Origin: Elephas maximus indicus
Lineage: Eukaryota > Chordata > Mammalia > Proboscidea > Elephantidae
Direction: 5' to 3'
NCBI RefSeq assembly: GCF_024166365.1
Contig: NC_064846.1
Location: 26,123,866-26,187,865, forward strand
DNA length: 64,000 bases
Shown: one piece after another, positions 12,400 to 25,700 of the stretch
How positions within the stretch are numbered: position 1 is the stretch's first letter
Layout: each line of letters begins with the position of its first letter
Notes under the pieces: generated by a model
Databases searched by the model: none
What the model was told of the DNA's origin: nothing
The model's input: the letters and a program-made list of their open reading frames with translations, nothing else
Program-made: the position numbers and the translations under genes

Positions 12400-13300
12400 T
12401 CTAAAAGATAAGGTATATCTCTCTAAACACCTCTATTTTCACTTAATAATCTATTCTTTTATCTATCATCCCATAATTTTTCCAGTAATTCAAATTTCAT
12501 TTCATTCCATTTAAATCCCACAGTACTTGATGAACCTTTACTATGTTTTAGGCATTTTTCCAGATACTTGGGACACAGAGCAATTCATTTAGCAAATATT
12601 TACTGAGTATATATAACTGGGCTAGGCACTGTGCACATAGCAGTGAATAAAATCAACAGAATCCCTATTTTTATGGAGCTTACAGACTGGTAGGAGATAT
12701 AGGTATCAAGCAGATAATCACATAAATATAACATGCAGTTATAAATTGTGATACATGGTATAAGAACGTTATTTAGATTGGGGGAGAGGGACTCAATGAG
12801 AGGTTTCTCTGAAAAGAACAACACTTAAGCTGAGGTAAATGAGAGCCAGTTTCCAATATAGATAAGCCCTTCAAGGAACTATCTTCCAACCTGTGCCACT
12901 GTGACAAAATGGCTTTCCTTTTGCTCATCTATTTGGGGATGAGTATGACTGGCGTAGTAAACGTTTAAAAAATAAATAAGGTAGTACTTAAGACTGATAA
13001 AAGTAGAAAATCTTTGTGGGGTGGTAGAAAGAGAACAGGGAAGAACCCTGGAACAGGAAAGAGCCACTTGCCTGATGTTTGGAAGTGAATGGCAGTATGA
13101 CAATGAATGGCAGTGGTAAAGCGCGAGGCACTTATTCTATTCCCATAATGTACACTTTAAAAGTCCAGATATGAAACCCCTAACTCTGCTTTGTGCCTAT
13201 TTCTCAATTTCATAGTCACCTTTTCTTTATCACTTTCTGGAGATTAGAATTTAAAAAGCTGGCAAACGAGCGAATAGTAAAAGAAAACAAAGCCGAAGTG
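12400..13300. other. Intergenic end between the convergent genes
   Basis: Low-complexity AT-rich sequence. The part at about 12540-12760 ('actgagtatatataactggg', 'agcagtgaataaaatcaaca') resembles an ancient mammalian repeat also seen at 15330-15416 and 59000-59100. No gene is seen. Confidence 0.4.
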
Positions 13301-13712
13301 ATTTTGCCAATAAATACTTTAATGAGAACCGAGGTCTGTAACCTCCACAGCTGTAACTGCTCTGGCCTACGCCTTCTGCTCTAGCCCACATCTGGGGCTA
13401 CCAACTACATTTAACCCACATTTGAAAGACAACCACCTTGAAAATTATCCATCAGCATCCATCTTCACAGAAGATACCGATCTGGGGCCAGAGTCTCAAC
13501 GTTAACACTTCCTCAGGGAAAAGTTACCATGGTAACACAAACACATCAACATTTTTGAACCACTGTATCCTTCTTCGATCAGGAAGCCCTTGGGGGATCA
13601 CAGGTTCGGCAAACACTTAAAACATTTTCAAAATACATTAGAACACAGAAAAAACAGGGAGGGGGGAAGGATAGACAGGTTGCCAGGGCTGGGCTCACAC
13701 ATAATTCAGTCC
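13300..13712 (-). other. SLC25A14: SLC25A14 3' UTR (predicted)
   Basis: Downstream of the SLC25A14 stop on the - strand. The first good polyadenylation hexamer is ATTAAA (complement of 13318-13323), followed by a T-rich run just beyond it. This gives a 3' UTR of about 400 bases. The end point is inferred. Confidence 0.5.
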
Positions 13713-13754
13713 TTAGATCTGAAGCCTCTTGAGCTGCTCATATGTAATAAAAAA
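13713..13754 (-). CDS. SLC25A14: SLC25A14 coding exon 10 (last)
   Basis: Encodes the final 13 residues, [13 protein letters not shown], then TAA (13713-13715). The acceptor is a cag at 13755-13757 read on the - strand. The C-terminal end is identical to what I know of human UCP5. Confidence 0.96.
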   Translation of the reverse strand, partial: FFITYEQLKRLQI

Positions 13755-16700
13755 CTGAGGAGTAAGTCATGGAAAATCACTGGATTGATACCAAAAGCCA
13801 AACTCAGTTCTAAAATTGTATACTGCATTCTCTTAAATAGGTACTTAGTTTTTTTTTTATTCTGTGCTCTTGTTTAAAAGTCTTTTAAAACAACATCTGT
13901 CTTACAACAATAAAAAAGAAAAAATATCTGTGTGAAATCCATCATGCATTGAGTACTCACCATGTGCCCATAATGATCATTGGCATTTAGCAATATCAAC
14001 AGATTGGAACTCTAATACACTTACAGTCTTCAGGGGCAAAGAGGACATATACACACAAAAATAACCCAGAACATCAATGACACCATATAACTTACTGCTA
14101 GAATAATTGTTACAGGAATTAGGTGATCAGAGCAATTCCAAGGAGAGGAGACACTATCTCTCAGCCTACAGGGCAGGGAACTTGTGTTTCACTGCTTTTC
14201 AGCCCTGCAATGCTCACCACTATACACATAGCCACACGCAGCATCCAATACACGGCTCTGCACATAGGGGGCACTCAAACACAAAGGGGAGAGAGTCTCC
14301 CACCAGGAAGGAGCCCTAATTTGCTCTGGATTCCTTCACTCTATCAATGTTTCCTGTCCCGTTATTATTTCTCAGCTATTTGAGTCCCAAGTTAGAGGTA
14401 GGAAATAAGGATCACCCCAGCATGAACTTTCCTATTGGCACTTCCCCCATCACACCTTCCAAAAACTTAATAGCCCCTTCTAGACTGCCTATGTTTGTTG
14501 TTCTTTTATTTTAAAGAGGAAAGTCTGGCACATCTTTTCTACTCCCTTTAGTTTGTATTAGCTTCAAACTGAAAGCTGTTTCTCTACTTTCATCTTCAGT
14601 GGTCACCATTAGGATGCTGAGTTTCTCACTTGCCTAAAGATTCAATACAGGCAGTCCTCGGGTTATGAACAAGATCTGTTCCTAACCGTGTCTTTAAGTC
14701 GAATTTGTAGGTAAGTCGGAACAGGTGCATTTGGTTCTCATTTAGCCTTACTTTAGTGCAAGAAAAGGCTCGAAGCCTTTGCCTTTTCGATGAGTTCTAT
14801 GAACAGCAAGTGAGGGTGATTGTGATGAAGACTTTGTTGGAGTAGGGGTTGCTGGTTCAATCCTTTCAAAGTGAGGGCAAATTATATAAAATTAAAGGGC
14901 AAGTATGAGTTTGTAACCAAGGTGGCGGGGGGGGGGGGTTGCCAGGGCTGCGTATTATCAAAATCTCCTTCCCGTGGCCTAGAATTACCTGAGAGCTTAA
15001 AACATTTCCTTCATTCTCATGTTCGAAAAGGATACAATGATGTTCCAGGGTCCAAGTCGAAGCCAGTTTGGCCAAAATCCTTTATACAGTGCAAAAAACC
15101 CCTCATGCTTCCACATCTGAGGGAAAGAGACAACCAGAAAATAGAGTGAGTCCCCTTTCTTTTTACATCAGACAACCATTTTTATTTTAGTACTTATCTT
15201 CCACCCTCACCCCACCACCACTACCCCTAGCCCCCACTCCAGCAATTTATAGCTCTATGAATGGTCTTTTTGTTTTTATAGATACACGTTTTAAATTCAT
15301 ATGTAATCTAAATCCATCCACTCGTTCATTCAACAAATATTTACTGAGCACCTACTATATGAAGGCACCCTTCCGAATGCTGGAAAGGTAACAGTGAACA
15401 AGACAGAGAAAGTGTCTGTGGTAGCCAGCCTCCAAGATGACCCCCAATGATCCCCACCTCCAGTAATTCATGCCCTTATGTTGCCCCTCTCACAATATAA
15501 CAGGATTTGTCTGTGTGACCAATAGATTATGGTTGTAGTGAACATAAGCCACTTCCAATGCAAGATCATAAAAGACATTTTATATATAATAAGGCTTTTG
15601 ACTTGTTCTCTCCTAGATTACTTGCTCTGGAGAAAGCCAGCTGTCATGTCATGAGAAGAGGCCCATGTGGTGAACCGAGGTCTCCAGCAAGCAGCCGGTG
15701 AGGAGCTGAGTCCTTCTACTAACAGTCACATGAGTGAGCTTAGAAGCGTATCTCCCAGCCCCAGTCAAGCCTTCAGATGACTGCAACCCTGGCTGACCTC
15801 TGGACTGCAACCTCACAGGACAGCCCAAGCCAGACCCACCCAGCTAAGCTGCTCCTGAATTCCTAATCCACAGAAAGTTTGAGATAACAAATGTTTGTTT
15901 TATGGCACTGAGTTCTAGGGTAATTTGTTACACAGCGACAGATAACTCATACAGTACCTGTCCTCATGGAGTATACATTCTAGTGGGGCTGACAAACAAT
16001 CAACAGATATACAAATAGATATATATCTAATAATAAGTGCTATGAGGAAAACTAAAGAAGGGTAAGGGAACAGGGAGTTGGGCAAGTTACTATCATTCTG
16101 TCTCATCACTGTAAACATTCTGCATAGCGTCTTGGCCTACCTCATGGGAATGCTTTGAGGATTAAGTGAGGAACAATGTGAACTGTTTTGAATTTTGGTG
16201 CCCTCCTTTATACAATGGGGATGCTGCACACACCAACTGAGTGGTTATGAGAGTTAAATGATAAATTATGTAAACCAAAGATCATAAACTGGTGGCATGT
16301 GCTGAATTCAACCGGCAGAAACAGTTCATACGTAATGGACAGATATCCATTAAGTAACTACTACATGTCAGGCATTGTGTTAGGCACTGAAAAATGTTAT
16401 TTTGAGTTTCTGCTGGTGAAGTGAAACTCACCACAATACCAGAAACTGGATATATTTGGATAAGATAATAATATGAAAAGCCAGGCTTGTTAAATATCCC
16501 TTATCCTAAATACTTGAAAATATCCCTTATCTCATTCTCCAAATTGGGAACACTAGAGATTAATTATCCTTATTCACCATTTCTTTGAAGCAAACAGCAA
16601 TAAGGGCAATATTTATACAAAACATAGGTAGTGGTAATATTGGAACCCTGGTTGCGTAGTAGTTAAGAGCTCGGCTGCTAACTAAAAGGTCGCCAGTTCA

Positions 16701-19700
16701 AGTCCCCCAGCCGCTCCTTGGAAACCCTATGGGGCAATTCTCTGTCCTATTGGGTCACTATGAGTCGGAACCTACTCGACAGGACCTAACAACAACAGTG
16801 GTAATATGCTTCCCCCAATGGATCTTCAACAAATACTAAAGATCTTAGACCAAACTGTTGTAGGAAAATTGTGAAAATCAGCCAAAATAAAACCAAGATG
16901 TAGATAAACAACACAGAATCATAGACTACGAGAGACCTCAGAGATACAATTCAACCCCATCGCCTCTCACCCGGACTACCGCAATAGCCTTCTAACTGGT
17001 CTAAAATCTCCACCTGGAAGCCAGACGATCTTTTAAAATTATAAATGGATTGTGTCACTTCCCTGCTTAAAGCCCTCCAATGGCTTCCCAATGGTTATAT
17101 CCATGCGACGGGAATATCATTCAGCCATACAGCATGTCGCATGAAGTACTGATACACGCTACAACATGGATGAATCTTGAAAACATCATGCTAAGTGAGA
17201 GCAGCCAGTCATAAAAGGTCACATAGTGTATGATTCCATTTATATAAAATGTCCAGGAGAGGCAAATCTACAGAGACAGAAAGCAGATCAGTGGTTGCTT
17301 AGGGCTGGGGGCACAGTGAGGTGATAGCTAAAGGGTGTATTTCTTTTTGGGGTGATAGACACAAACGTTCTAAACTTAGATCATGGTGATAACTGCACAA
17401 CCCTGTGGGTAAACTAAGATCACTGAATTGTACGACACCTTAAATGGATGAATTTTACGATATGTGAACTATTCCTCAATAAAAATGTTTTTTAAATAAA
17501 TGCTATGACAAAGTACCCAAAAAACTATGAACACATAACCTAGTTCAGTGATCATGAAGACTTTGGTAAAAATGTAACATTCAATCAGAGATCTGAAGAA
17601 TGAGCAGGAGCTAGCCAAGCGACAGGTGTCTTTGGGGTGGGGAGAGGGCTACAACAAAGTATACAGTGTGGGTGAAAGCTTGGGGATAAAACAATGCCCA
17701 GCACCGAAATCATTCAGTATGCCTGGAATAAAAAATAAGGGTGGCAGAGATAAGGTTGTAGAAGTAAATAGGGATCAAATCATATAAAGCCTTGGGGCAA
17801 AGAGAAACCATTAAGGAGTTTTTAGATGAGAGGACAAGATGAGATTTCCAGCTGTTCTTTTCTACGTTAGAGATGGATACATGATTCCCATTTGTCATAC
17901 AGCCAATTTTCAGCCTGCATAGCTTGCTGCCTTGGCATCTGCTAATTCTGCCTAGTATAGCCCTTTCACCGTATCCAACACGGCCACTCCTATTTTGTCA
18001 CATAGCCTCTCAACAACTGTGGTTACTGCCTCCCCCTCCTGGCCATGCCCTATATGGTTTCCCATGAGAAGAATGCCTCCCTTTTCCCATGCTAATACAC
18101 TAGAAACTTGTAAACTGACCAATAAGACTTCAGCGCATACTAACCTCGAACCCAACCCTGCTTGCCATACCTAAGCCCTGTCCCACAGTTCCAACTCGCT
18201 GTCACCTTGTCCCTGAGTGCAACCCCCTGTGTGGGCCTGAGTCCGGGAGTGCTATGGCTCTCTCTCTAGGACCTGTGAGTTCTAAATTCTACTTGTTCTC
18301 CGGTCTCCCTGAGTGAGCCTCAATCTCTCATGCCACACCTGATAAACCATCCATGACACCCATAGACTCCTTTGGGTCATGCTTCAGACATCATTTACCA
18401 AACTATTCTGGGACTCTTAAAGATGAAATGCAAAATAATAAACTATAATGCCATTATATATTATGACATATAGAGCAAAGTAGTTTTGAAGAACTTTAAA
18501 AGCAGGTAAGTGAATGTGTGAATAAATCAATGACATAGAAGACTTTATTTAATGTGATAAGGGTAGGCAGTTAGTTAGTTATTTGAAAAATTAATCAATG
18601 CACAGAATATAAACATGAGTCATATGTATCTTAAATATTTTAACTTAAAACATCTACGCACATCAATTTGAAAACCTTTTGATGGCGGGCTAAAGACTTC
18701 TTTGCAAATAGGTCTGCTGACTGAATTTCAGTATTGTCTTTCTTGCATAAACCACACACCCACAGGTATATCCTTTATGATTTCCAGTTTATTTCAGTGG
18801 AGAGAGAACTTAGAGACACATGCATAATAATACAAGTACAGAATGCTTTTAGATGATTACAATTTCCCCCAATTTTTATACCTGTCTCGCCCATACCTAA
18901 TTTCAAAACTTTTTTTTATTGTAAATGACTCCCCTTTTACCAAATCTTTATACAGTAATCTTTTGGAAATACTTTCAGGATCTCGGGCATGTCACATATT
19001 TCTGAACCTTATTCTCTTCAAAACATCTACATTCACCTCAGTGTTCACAGAAACAAATCTTAGCAATGATAACAGTTACTGAAGGTTCAACAAGAATTCG
19101 ACTACGAAGAAATGGTGCTGAGAAAGGTAATCCTTTAGTAGCAGTAGTTAAGGGATTCAAGAGCCATTTGAATAAACAGAGAACATCTACTATAATTGTA
19201 ATCAGAAACTTCTGCTAGAAGTCACCATTCTTGAAAGTTTCTGTCACTGGAATAAAGTTGACCCTCGAATCACTGGGACTGGCCACTGAGAACTACTATC
19301 CCTCGGAACTGTCAAGGGCCTCAGGAAGATAATGGATACCACTGCTGAATGAACCAACTATAATAAGCTGCTGCCAAAAACCAAACCCATTGCCTTTGAG
19401 TCAATTCTGACTCATAGCGACCCCACAGAACAGAATAGAGCTGCCCCATAGAGTTTCCAAGGAGCGCCTGGTGGAGTTGAACTGCTAACCCTTTGGTTAG
19501 CAGCCATAGCAATTAACCACTAGCCACCAGGGTTTCCAGCTGCTGCCAAGAAACCTTAACTATCCATGGGTAGCGCAACCAACAGGAGTAGTCAAGAGGA
19601 AGCAGAATGGAGGGATCTTGGAAAGAAGGCCACCTTAGGTTTGAATCCTGGCTCTGTCATGAACCAACTAAGTGACTTCGGAAAAATTACTTAACCTCTC

Positions 19701-22700
19701 TGATCTTCAGTTCCTTTATGTATAAAACGGGGATAAGAAAATCACCCACAATGTAGCTCTGAAGAACGGAAACAACATAAACAAATCAATAAATGGTACA
19801 ATTTTTTAAAAGTACAGCAATGAATTCATGTTATCATGCAAGTAATTAAAGGTTACTGCCAACATTAAACTGTTTCTGCCTGGTTTCAAACCTGGGACCT
19901 TTCGAATGTGAAGCAAACGTGATAATCACTACATTACGGAAACCAGGCAGTTAAATCTGGTTTAACCTGGTTAACCCTTGTAGTGTAGTGGTTAAGTGCT
20001 ATGGCTGCTAACCAAAAGGTCTAGAAGTTCGAATCCACCAAGCACTCCTTGGAAACTCTATGGGGCAGTTCTACTCTGTCCTATAGGGTCGCTATGAGTC
20101 GGAATCGACTAGATGGCAATGGATTTTTTTGGCCGACATTAAAAGATGTTTCTGCAGATACAACACAGCACAGTGGTTAGAAGAACTTCAGAATCAGACA
20201 GATTGCAGGTCTGCCACTTAGTAGCAATATAATCTTGGGTAAATTACTTAGCTGCTCTGAAACTAGGTTTCCTCATTTTTAAGATAATACCTACTCCATA
20301 GGATTGCCATGACAGTTAAAGGATAGTGCCTGGCACATAATAAGCCTTCAGTAAATGCTATCACTATATTATGAGGATTGCATTTTACTTGGATCCACAA
20401 TCAACGCCCATGGATGCAGCTGTCGTGAAATCGAACAATGTATCGCGTTCAGCAAATCTGCTGCAAAGGACCTCTTTCAAGGGAACTTTTTGTTTACCAA
20501 TGCATCCTCGCCAAGTTAGGACAGTGGACGTAGTTGGATATGCTAACTTTTTCTTTTTTATTTTTATTGTGCTTTAAGTAAAAGTTTACAAATCAAGTCA
20601 GTCTCTCATATAAAAATTTATATACACCTTGCTGCTAACCCAACCTTGCTGCTATATACTCCTAATTGCTCTCTCCCTAATGAGACAGCCCGCTCTCTCC
20701 CTCCACTCTCTTTTCGTGTCCATTTCGCCAGCTTCTAACCCCCTCCACCCTCTCATCTCCCTCCAGGCAGAAGATGCCCACATAGTCTCAAGCGTCCACC
20801 TGATCCAAGAAGCTCACTCCTCACCAGCATCCCTCTCCAACCCATTGTCCAGCCCAATCCATGTCTGAAGAGTTGGCTTCGGGAATGGTTCCTGTCCTGG
20901 GCTAACATAAGGCCTGGGGCCATGACCACCGGGGTCCTTCTAGTCTCAGTCAGACCATTAAGTCTGGTCTTTTTATGAGAATTTGGGGTCTGCATCCCAC
21001 TGCTCTCCTGCTCCCTCAGGGGTTCACTGCTGTGTTCCCTGTCAGGGCAGTCATTGGTTGTAGCCGGGCACCACCTAGTTCTTCTGGTCTCAGGATGATG
21101 TAGTCTCTGGTTTATGTGGTGGATATGCTAATCTTAACTCAGTGGAGAATTCAGAGATACAGATAAGATCTTGGGGAACCATTAGTGTATAGGTGGAACA
21201 CAACTTAGAACACTGCCTGGAACATAGGACACTTATATTTTTTTATTCAATGAATGAACGAACACATTCCTCAATGCACAACAATCTGGCTTTTGTGAAC
21301 ATCAATCCACCAAACTTCTTCCAGAAAATGTTAAATCCAACATATGTATTTCAGTTTTTATCATACTCGACCTCTTTATCGCATGTGATATTAAATAACC
21401 ACTCATTCCTTCTTAAAATTCATTACTCCCGAGTTGAACCTAAGGTCCTCGGAATGGCGGGCACAGGTTTGGTGGCTGGGGAGGCTGTGGTGGATGTTCT
21501 GCCCTATTTTGACCAAGGTTATGAAGCGCTGGTGTGCAGGAAGTGGCTATGGCACTGGTGGAGGAGGAAACTTACAGATACTGACCTACAAAGAACTACC
21601 TGAGCTACCTGACAGCACCAGATTATTCTTCTTTTGAAACTGACATAATGAGAAATGAATCTGAAAGACTGGCTGCTTGACAACCAATTGAACTACTCAG
21701 TATGAAATGATATGAGCTCCAGCGCCTTCCTCAGGTCAGAAAAATGATATTACTGTGTGACAAGAATGTGTAAACAATTCTATGGCCCAGTTAGAACATC
21801 AAGTGGTTCAAATTGATAATCTGGAACTCATGTCAGAGCATGGATGCAATGCCTGGAAAGCGTATAATGAAAATCTAGTTCACATGATTGAACACGCCCA
21901 GAAAGAGCTCCAGAAGTTAAAAAAAAAACATATTTATGATTTAAACTGGCAGCGCAAGAACACGCAACTAACAGCTAGGTCTAAATTGAGAGAAATGGAG
22001 TCAACTCAGGTATCCCTGGTTAGTAAGAATTGAGATTGAACAGACTATTGTACAACTAGAAAATGAAATCTATCAAATTAAGCAGCAACATGGAGAGGCA
22101 AACAGAAAACATTTGATGAAACTTCTGAAAAGAAAAATGAATTTGGTGGGTAAAAAGAAGGGAGAGTTGAACTTTCGTAGAATATCAGGCACCTGAAGTA
22201 CTTCTGAACTGTGAAGGGTGACAGCATCTTGTAGTTAAATGTACAGAATGTGTGAACTGTTGTATTATTTCTCTATCTGTATATTTTAGCAAAATAAAAA
22301 ATTTCAACTTGGTATTTTTATAGCCTTTAGAAAAAACTTTAGGCTTTTCGGATAAATGACTTTAGAATAATACTCTGACACAGAATTCATTTTAACCACT
22401 TGGGTCTGATTTTGCATCCAAGAGATCTTTATGAAAAACTTTCAACACATACAAGAATTTGGAAGCTTTTGGGTTATACCTTTGTCTAATACAGAGGTAA
22501 TTCTAAACAAATTTTTGATTACCAAAAAAAAAAAACTCATTACTCCCCTGGCTTCTAGGATAACACTCTTTTCAAAGTTCCCTCATGTCTTTTGAACTAT
22601 CCCTTTTCTGGGTTCCTCACCTGCCCATCTCTTAAAAATTAGTGTTCCTCAGTGTTTTTCCTTGGCCCACTGCTCTGGGAAGGATGTGCATATCAGAAAC

Positions 22701-25700
22701 ACCAGGGGGGGCTTTTGCCAAACTATACTCCACAGGGCCTGAGAACCACTGCCTTTGTGAACACTATTATCGGAAGGAGTTTTATACCACTCTAGTGTGC
22801 TGGGAGAGCACGATGACACTAGTTTTTTTTTTTTTTTTTAGTGTGCTGGGAAGACAAAAAGGTTGTGAACTCCTCTACCTGCTCTGCTTGGTCAACCCCC
22901 TTGTCGTGGATTGAATTATGTCCCCCCAAAAATGTGTGTATCAATTTGGCTGGGCCATGATTCCTGGTATTGTGTGATTTTCCTCCATATTGTAAATCCT
23001 GCCTCTATAATGTTAATGAGGGAGGATGGGCGGCAGCAGTTGTGTTAGCGAGGCAGGACTCAATCTACAAGATTGGATTGTGTCTTGAGGGAATCTCTTG
23101 AGATATAAAAGGGAGAAGTGAGCAGAGAGAGTGGAGGACCTCATACCACCAAGAAAGCAGTGCTGGGAGCAGAGAGCGCGTCCTTTGGACCCGGGGTCCC
23201 TGCGTAGAGAAGCTCCTAGTCTGGGGGAAGATTGATGAGAAGGCTGACAGAGAGAGAAAGCCTTCCCCTGGAGCTGACACCCTGAATTTGGACTTTCAGC
23301 CTATTTTACTGTGAGAAGATAAACTTCTCTTTGTTAAATCTGTCCACTTGTGGTATTTCTGTTATAGCAGCACTAGATAATCAAGACAGAATTTGGTACC
23401 AGGAATGGGGTGCTGCTTTAACAGATACCTACAATGTGGAAGTGGTTTGGAAGCTGTGGATGGACAGAGAACCAGCAGTGGCAGAAAAGCAGCAGCAGCA
23501 GAACCAGGAGACCAGTGCAACACAGCACTGGAGCCGACCCACGGAGTGAGAGAGCTGAGTGCCTGTGAGCAGGAGGTTTCCTGGCGGAGTGGAGTGCCTC
23601 TGGGCACTTATCAGTGGAGGTACTGAGCTTTGGAACACTTGCCCTAGCAGGGCAGATGTGGGTGTGAGGCCCGAGGAGCTCAGAGGCCAAGAAACCAGGA
23701 AGCAGAAGTTGAAGAGACAAGGAACACAAGAAGACGAGCTGCCTCAATCTCAAAAGGTATGGCCAGGACCTCTGGGGTTTCAAAGGGTGTGTCCACGGTC
23801 TCCGGTGTTTCTAAGGGTGAGTCACCACTCAGATGAACTAGGAGAATGGTGGGCCGAAAAGCCAAAGTGCCGTCCCAGTGGGCCTGGAAGGCAGAGCTGA
23901 AGCCCAGGGCCAAGTGGCCTCTACTTAGAATCCAGAGAGTGTGGCCAATACCTAGAGTTTAGAGGGCAAAGCCATTGTGTAAATTGTCTCAGAGAACAGA
24001 GAATTACTTTCAAGGTCAGTGGTTCTCAAAGTGTAGTCCCCAGATTAGAAGCATATTGATGCAAATTCTCAGATTCCAACCCTGACCTACTTAATCAAAA
24101 TCTCTGGAGATGGGGCCCAGCCATTTGCATTTTAACAAGCCCTCAAATGATTCTGATACATGTTAAAGTTTAAGAACCACTGCTGTGGGTCTATCCCTTT
24201 AGATTAGTGGTTTTCAACCTCGAGTGAACACTGCAATTGCCTGGGGAGCTTTAAAAATACTGGTAACTGGCCAAGAGGTTCTCAGTTAATAGGTCAAAAG
24301 CAGACAAAGGCGCTATGAAAGTTCCCCAAGTGGTTCCAATGTGCACCCAAGGCTGAGAACCACTGCCTCAGCTCCATTCTCCATAACACCAGACTGATCC
24401 ATTTAAAATACAAATCTGACCTGATTAAAGTCTTTCATTAGCTCCCCATCAATTAAAAAAAAAAGGGTCCAAGTGCTTACAAATACCCTTTATAACCTAA
24501 CTAACCCTTAGCCACCAACGTGAGGAAGATGCCATAGTGTAGAGGTTAAGAATGTAGTGTGAAGCCAATGGTCTGAGTTTAAATCCCAGCTCTGCCACTT
24601 AATAGCTGTGAAACCTAGGGCAAGTTCATCTCTCAGTGCTTCTAGTGTCCACCTTACAAGGAAATGGTAAGGATTAAATGTAAGTCTCAGTAGGAGAGTT
24701 CTCGATACACAGCAAAGCATGTAAAATATATATGCTATTGATATTCAAAATGCCACATCTATAGGAAGCCTATCCCATATTCCCAAATTGGGCTAAAGTT
24801 TCCTTCCATAGCACCTTGAGTTTATCACTCACCAGGCTGTATTGATGATCTGTTTATATACCTATGATTTCTCTGTACCTACTAGACTGGTGCCTGGTAT
24901 ATGATAAATAATTGTTAAAATAAACTGGTAACAGCAGAGAAACCATATGGAAATGATATATTTTTAACCTCCATTTTTTTCAGCAGTAATATCAGCAGTG
25001 ATTATTTAATATATTTAAGATACTCAGGCATCCTACAAACAGAAACTTTCAAAGCCAAGGTATGAACAATAGCACAACCCTGAGCCGAAAACAAGTACTG
25101 GGTTTTCTATCCCAGGGCCTCTGGTCTGAGTGGGCAACCGCAGGGTATGCTACGTCTATTCTGTCAATAAAGCTACATGGTCCTATTAATAAAAGTATCT
25201 TACATTCTCAGGCATTCAAATTGCAATAACGATATTAAGGACCACTGTGCATCAGCAAATTGCCAAGGAGACAGCTTTTCTGCCTGGGAATGACTCTAAG
25301 AGGCTACTAAAAATATACAAGATGATTCTTCCATCTTCAGGATGATATGTAGCAACTAAGGACTGAAAGAAGGTCTGAGACATAGAAGATAACAAAAATC
25401 CAACCCAAGGCCGCAGTGTGCGTACCTTTAAAATTCCATCCAAAGTGCCCTTGTAGAGGTCCACGTGTCCCACGATCGCCCTCTGGTTCATCATGCGAGT
25501 TCTCACCACATCAACTGGATTGGAGGCCAGAGCCCCAGCCAAACCGCACGTAAAGCTGGAACTAAAGATGAAAACATTTAGATTTCCCCCACTTCTTCCC
25601 ACTGCCCACTTAAACAGAAATTAGGCCAAACATAAATAAATGTACAGTAGCTCTGGCCCATCAGATAAAACCTGACACTTTCTCTTCGTTACAATCTAAA

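Noticed and set aside
14927..14938. Run of 12 G near exon 9
   Set aside because: A simple homopolymer; possibly a G-rich intronic splicing element on the other strand (C run), but nothing supports a specific role.
23331..23913. Cluster of short frames on both strands after the MaLR LTR
   Set aside because: This is the degenerate MaLR internal region; none shows a gag or pol domain.
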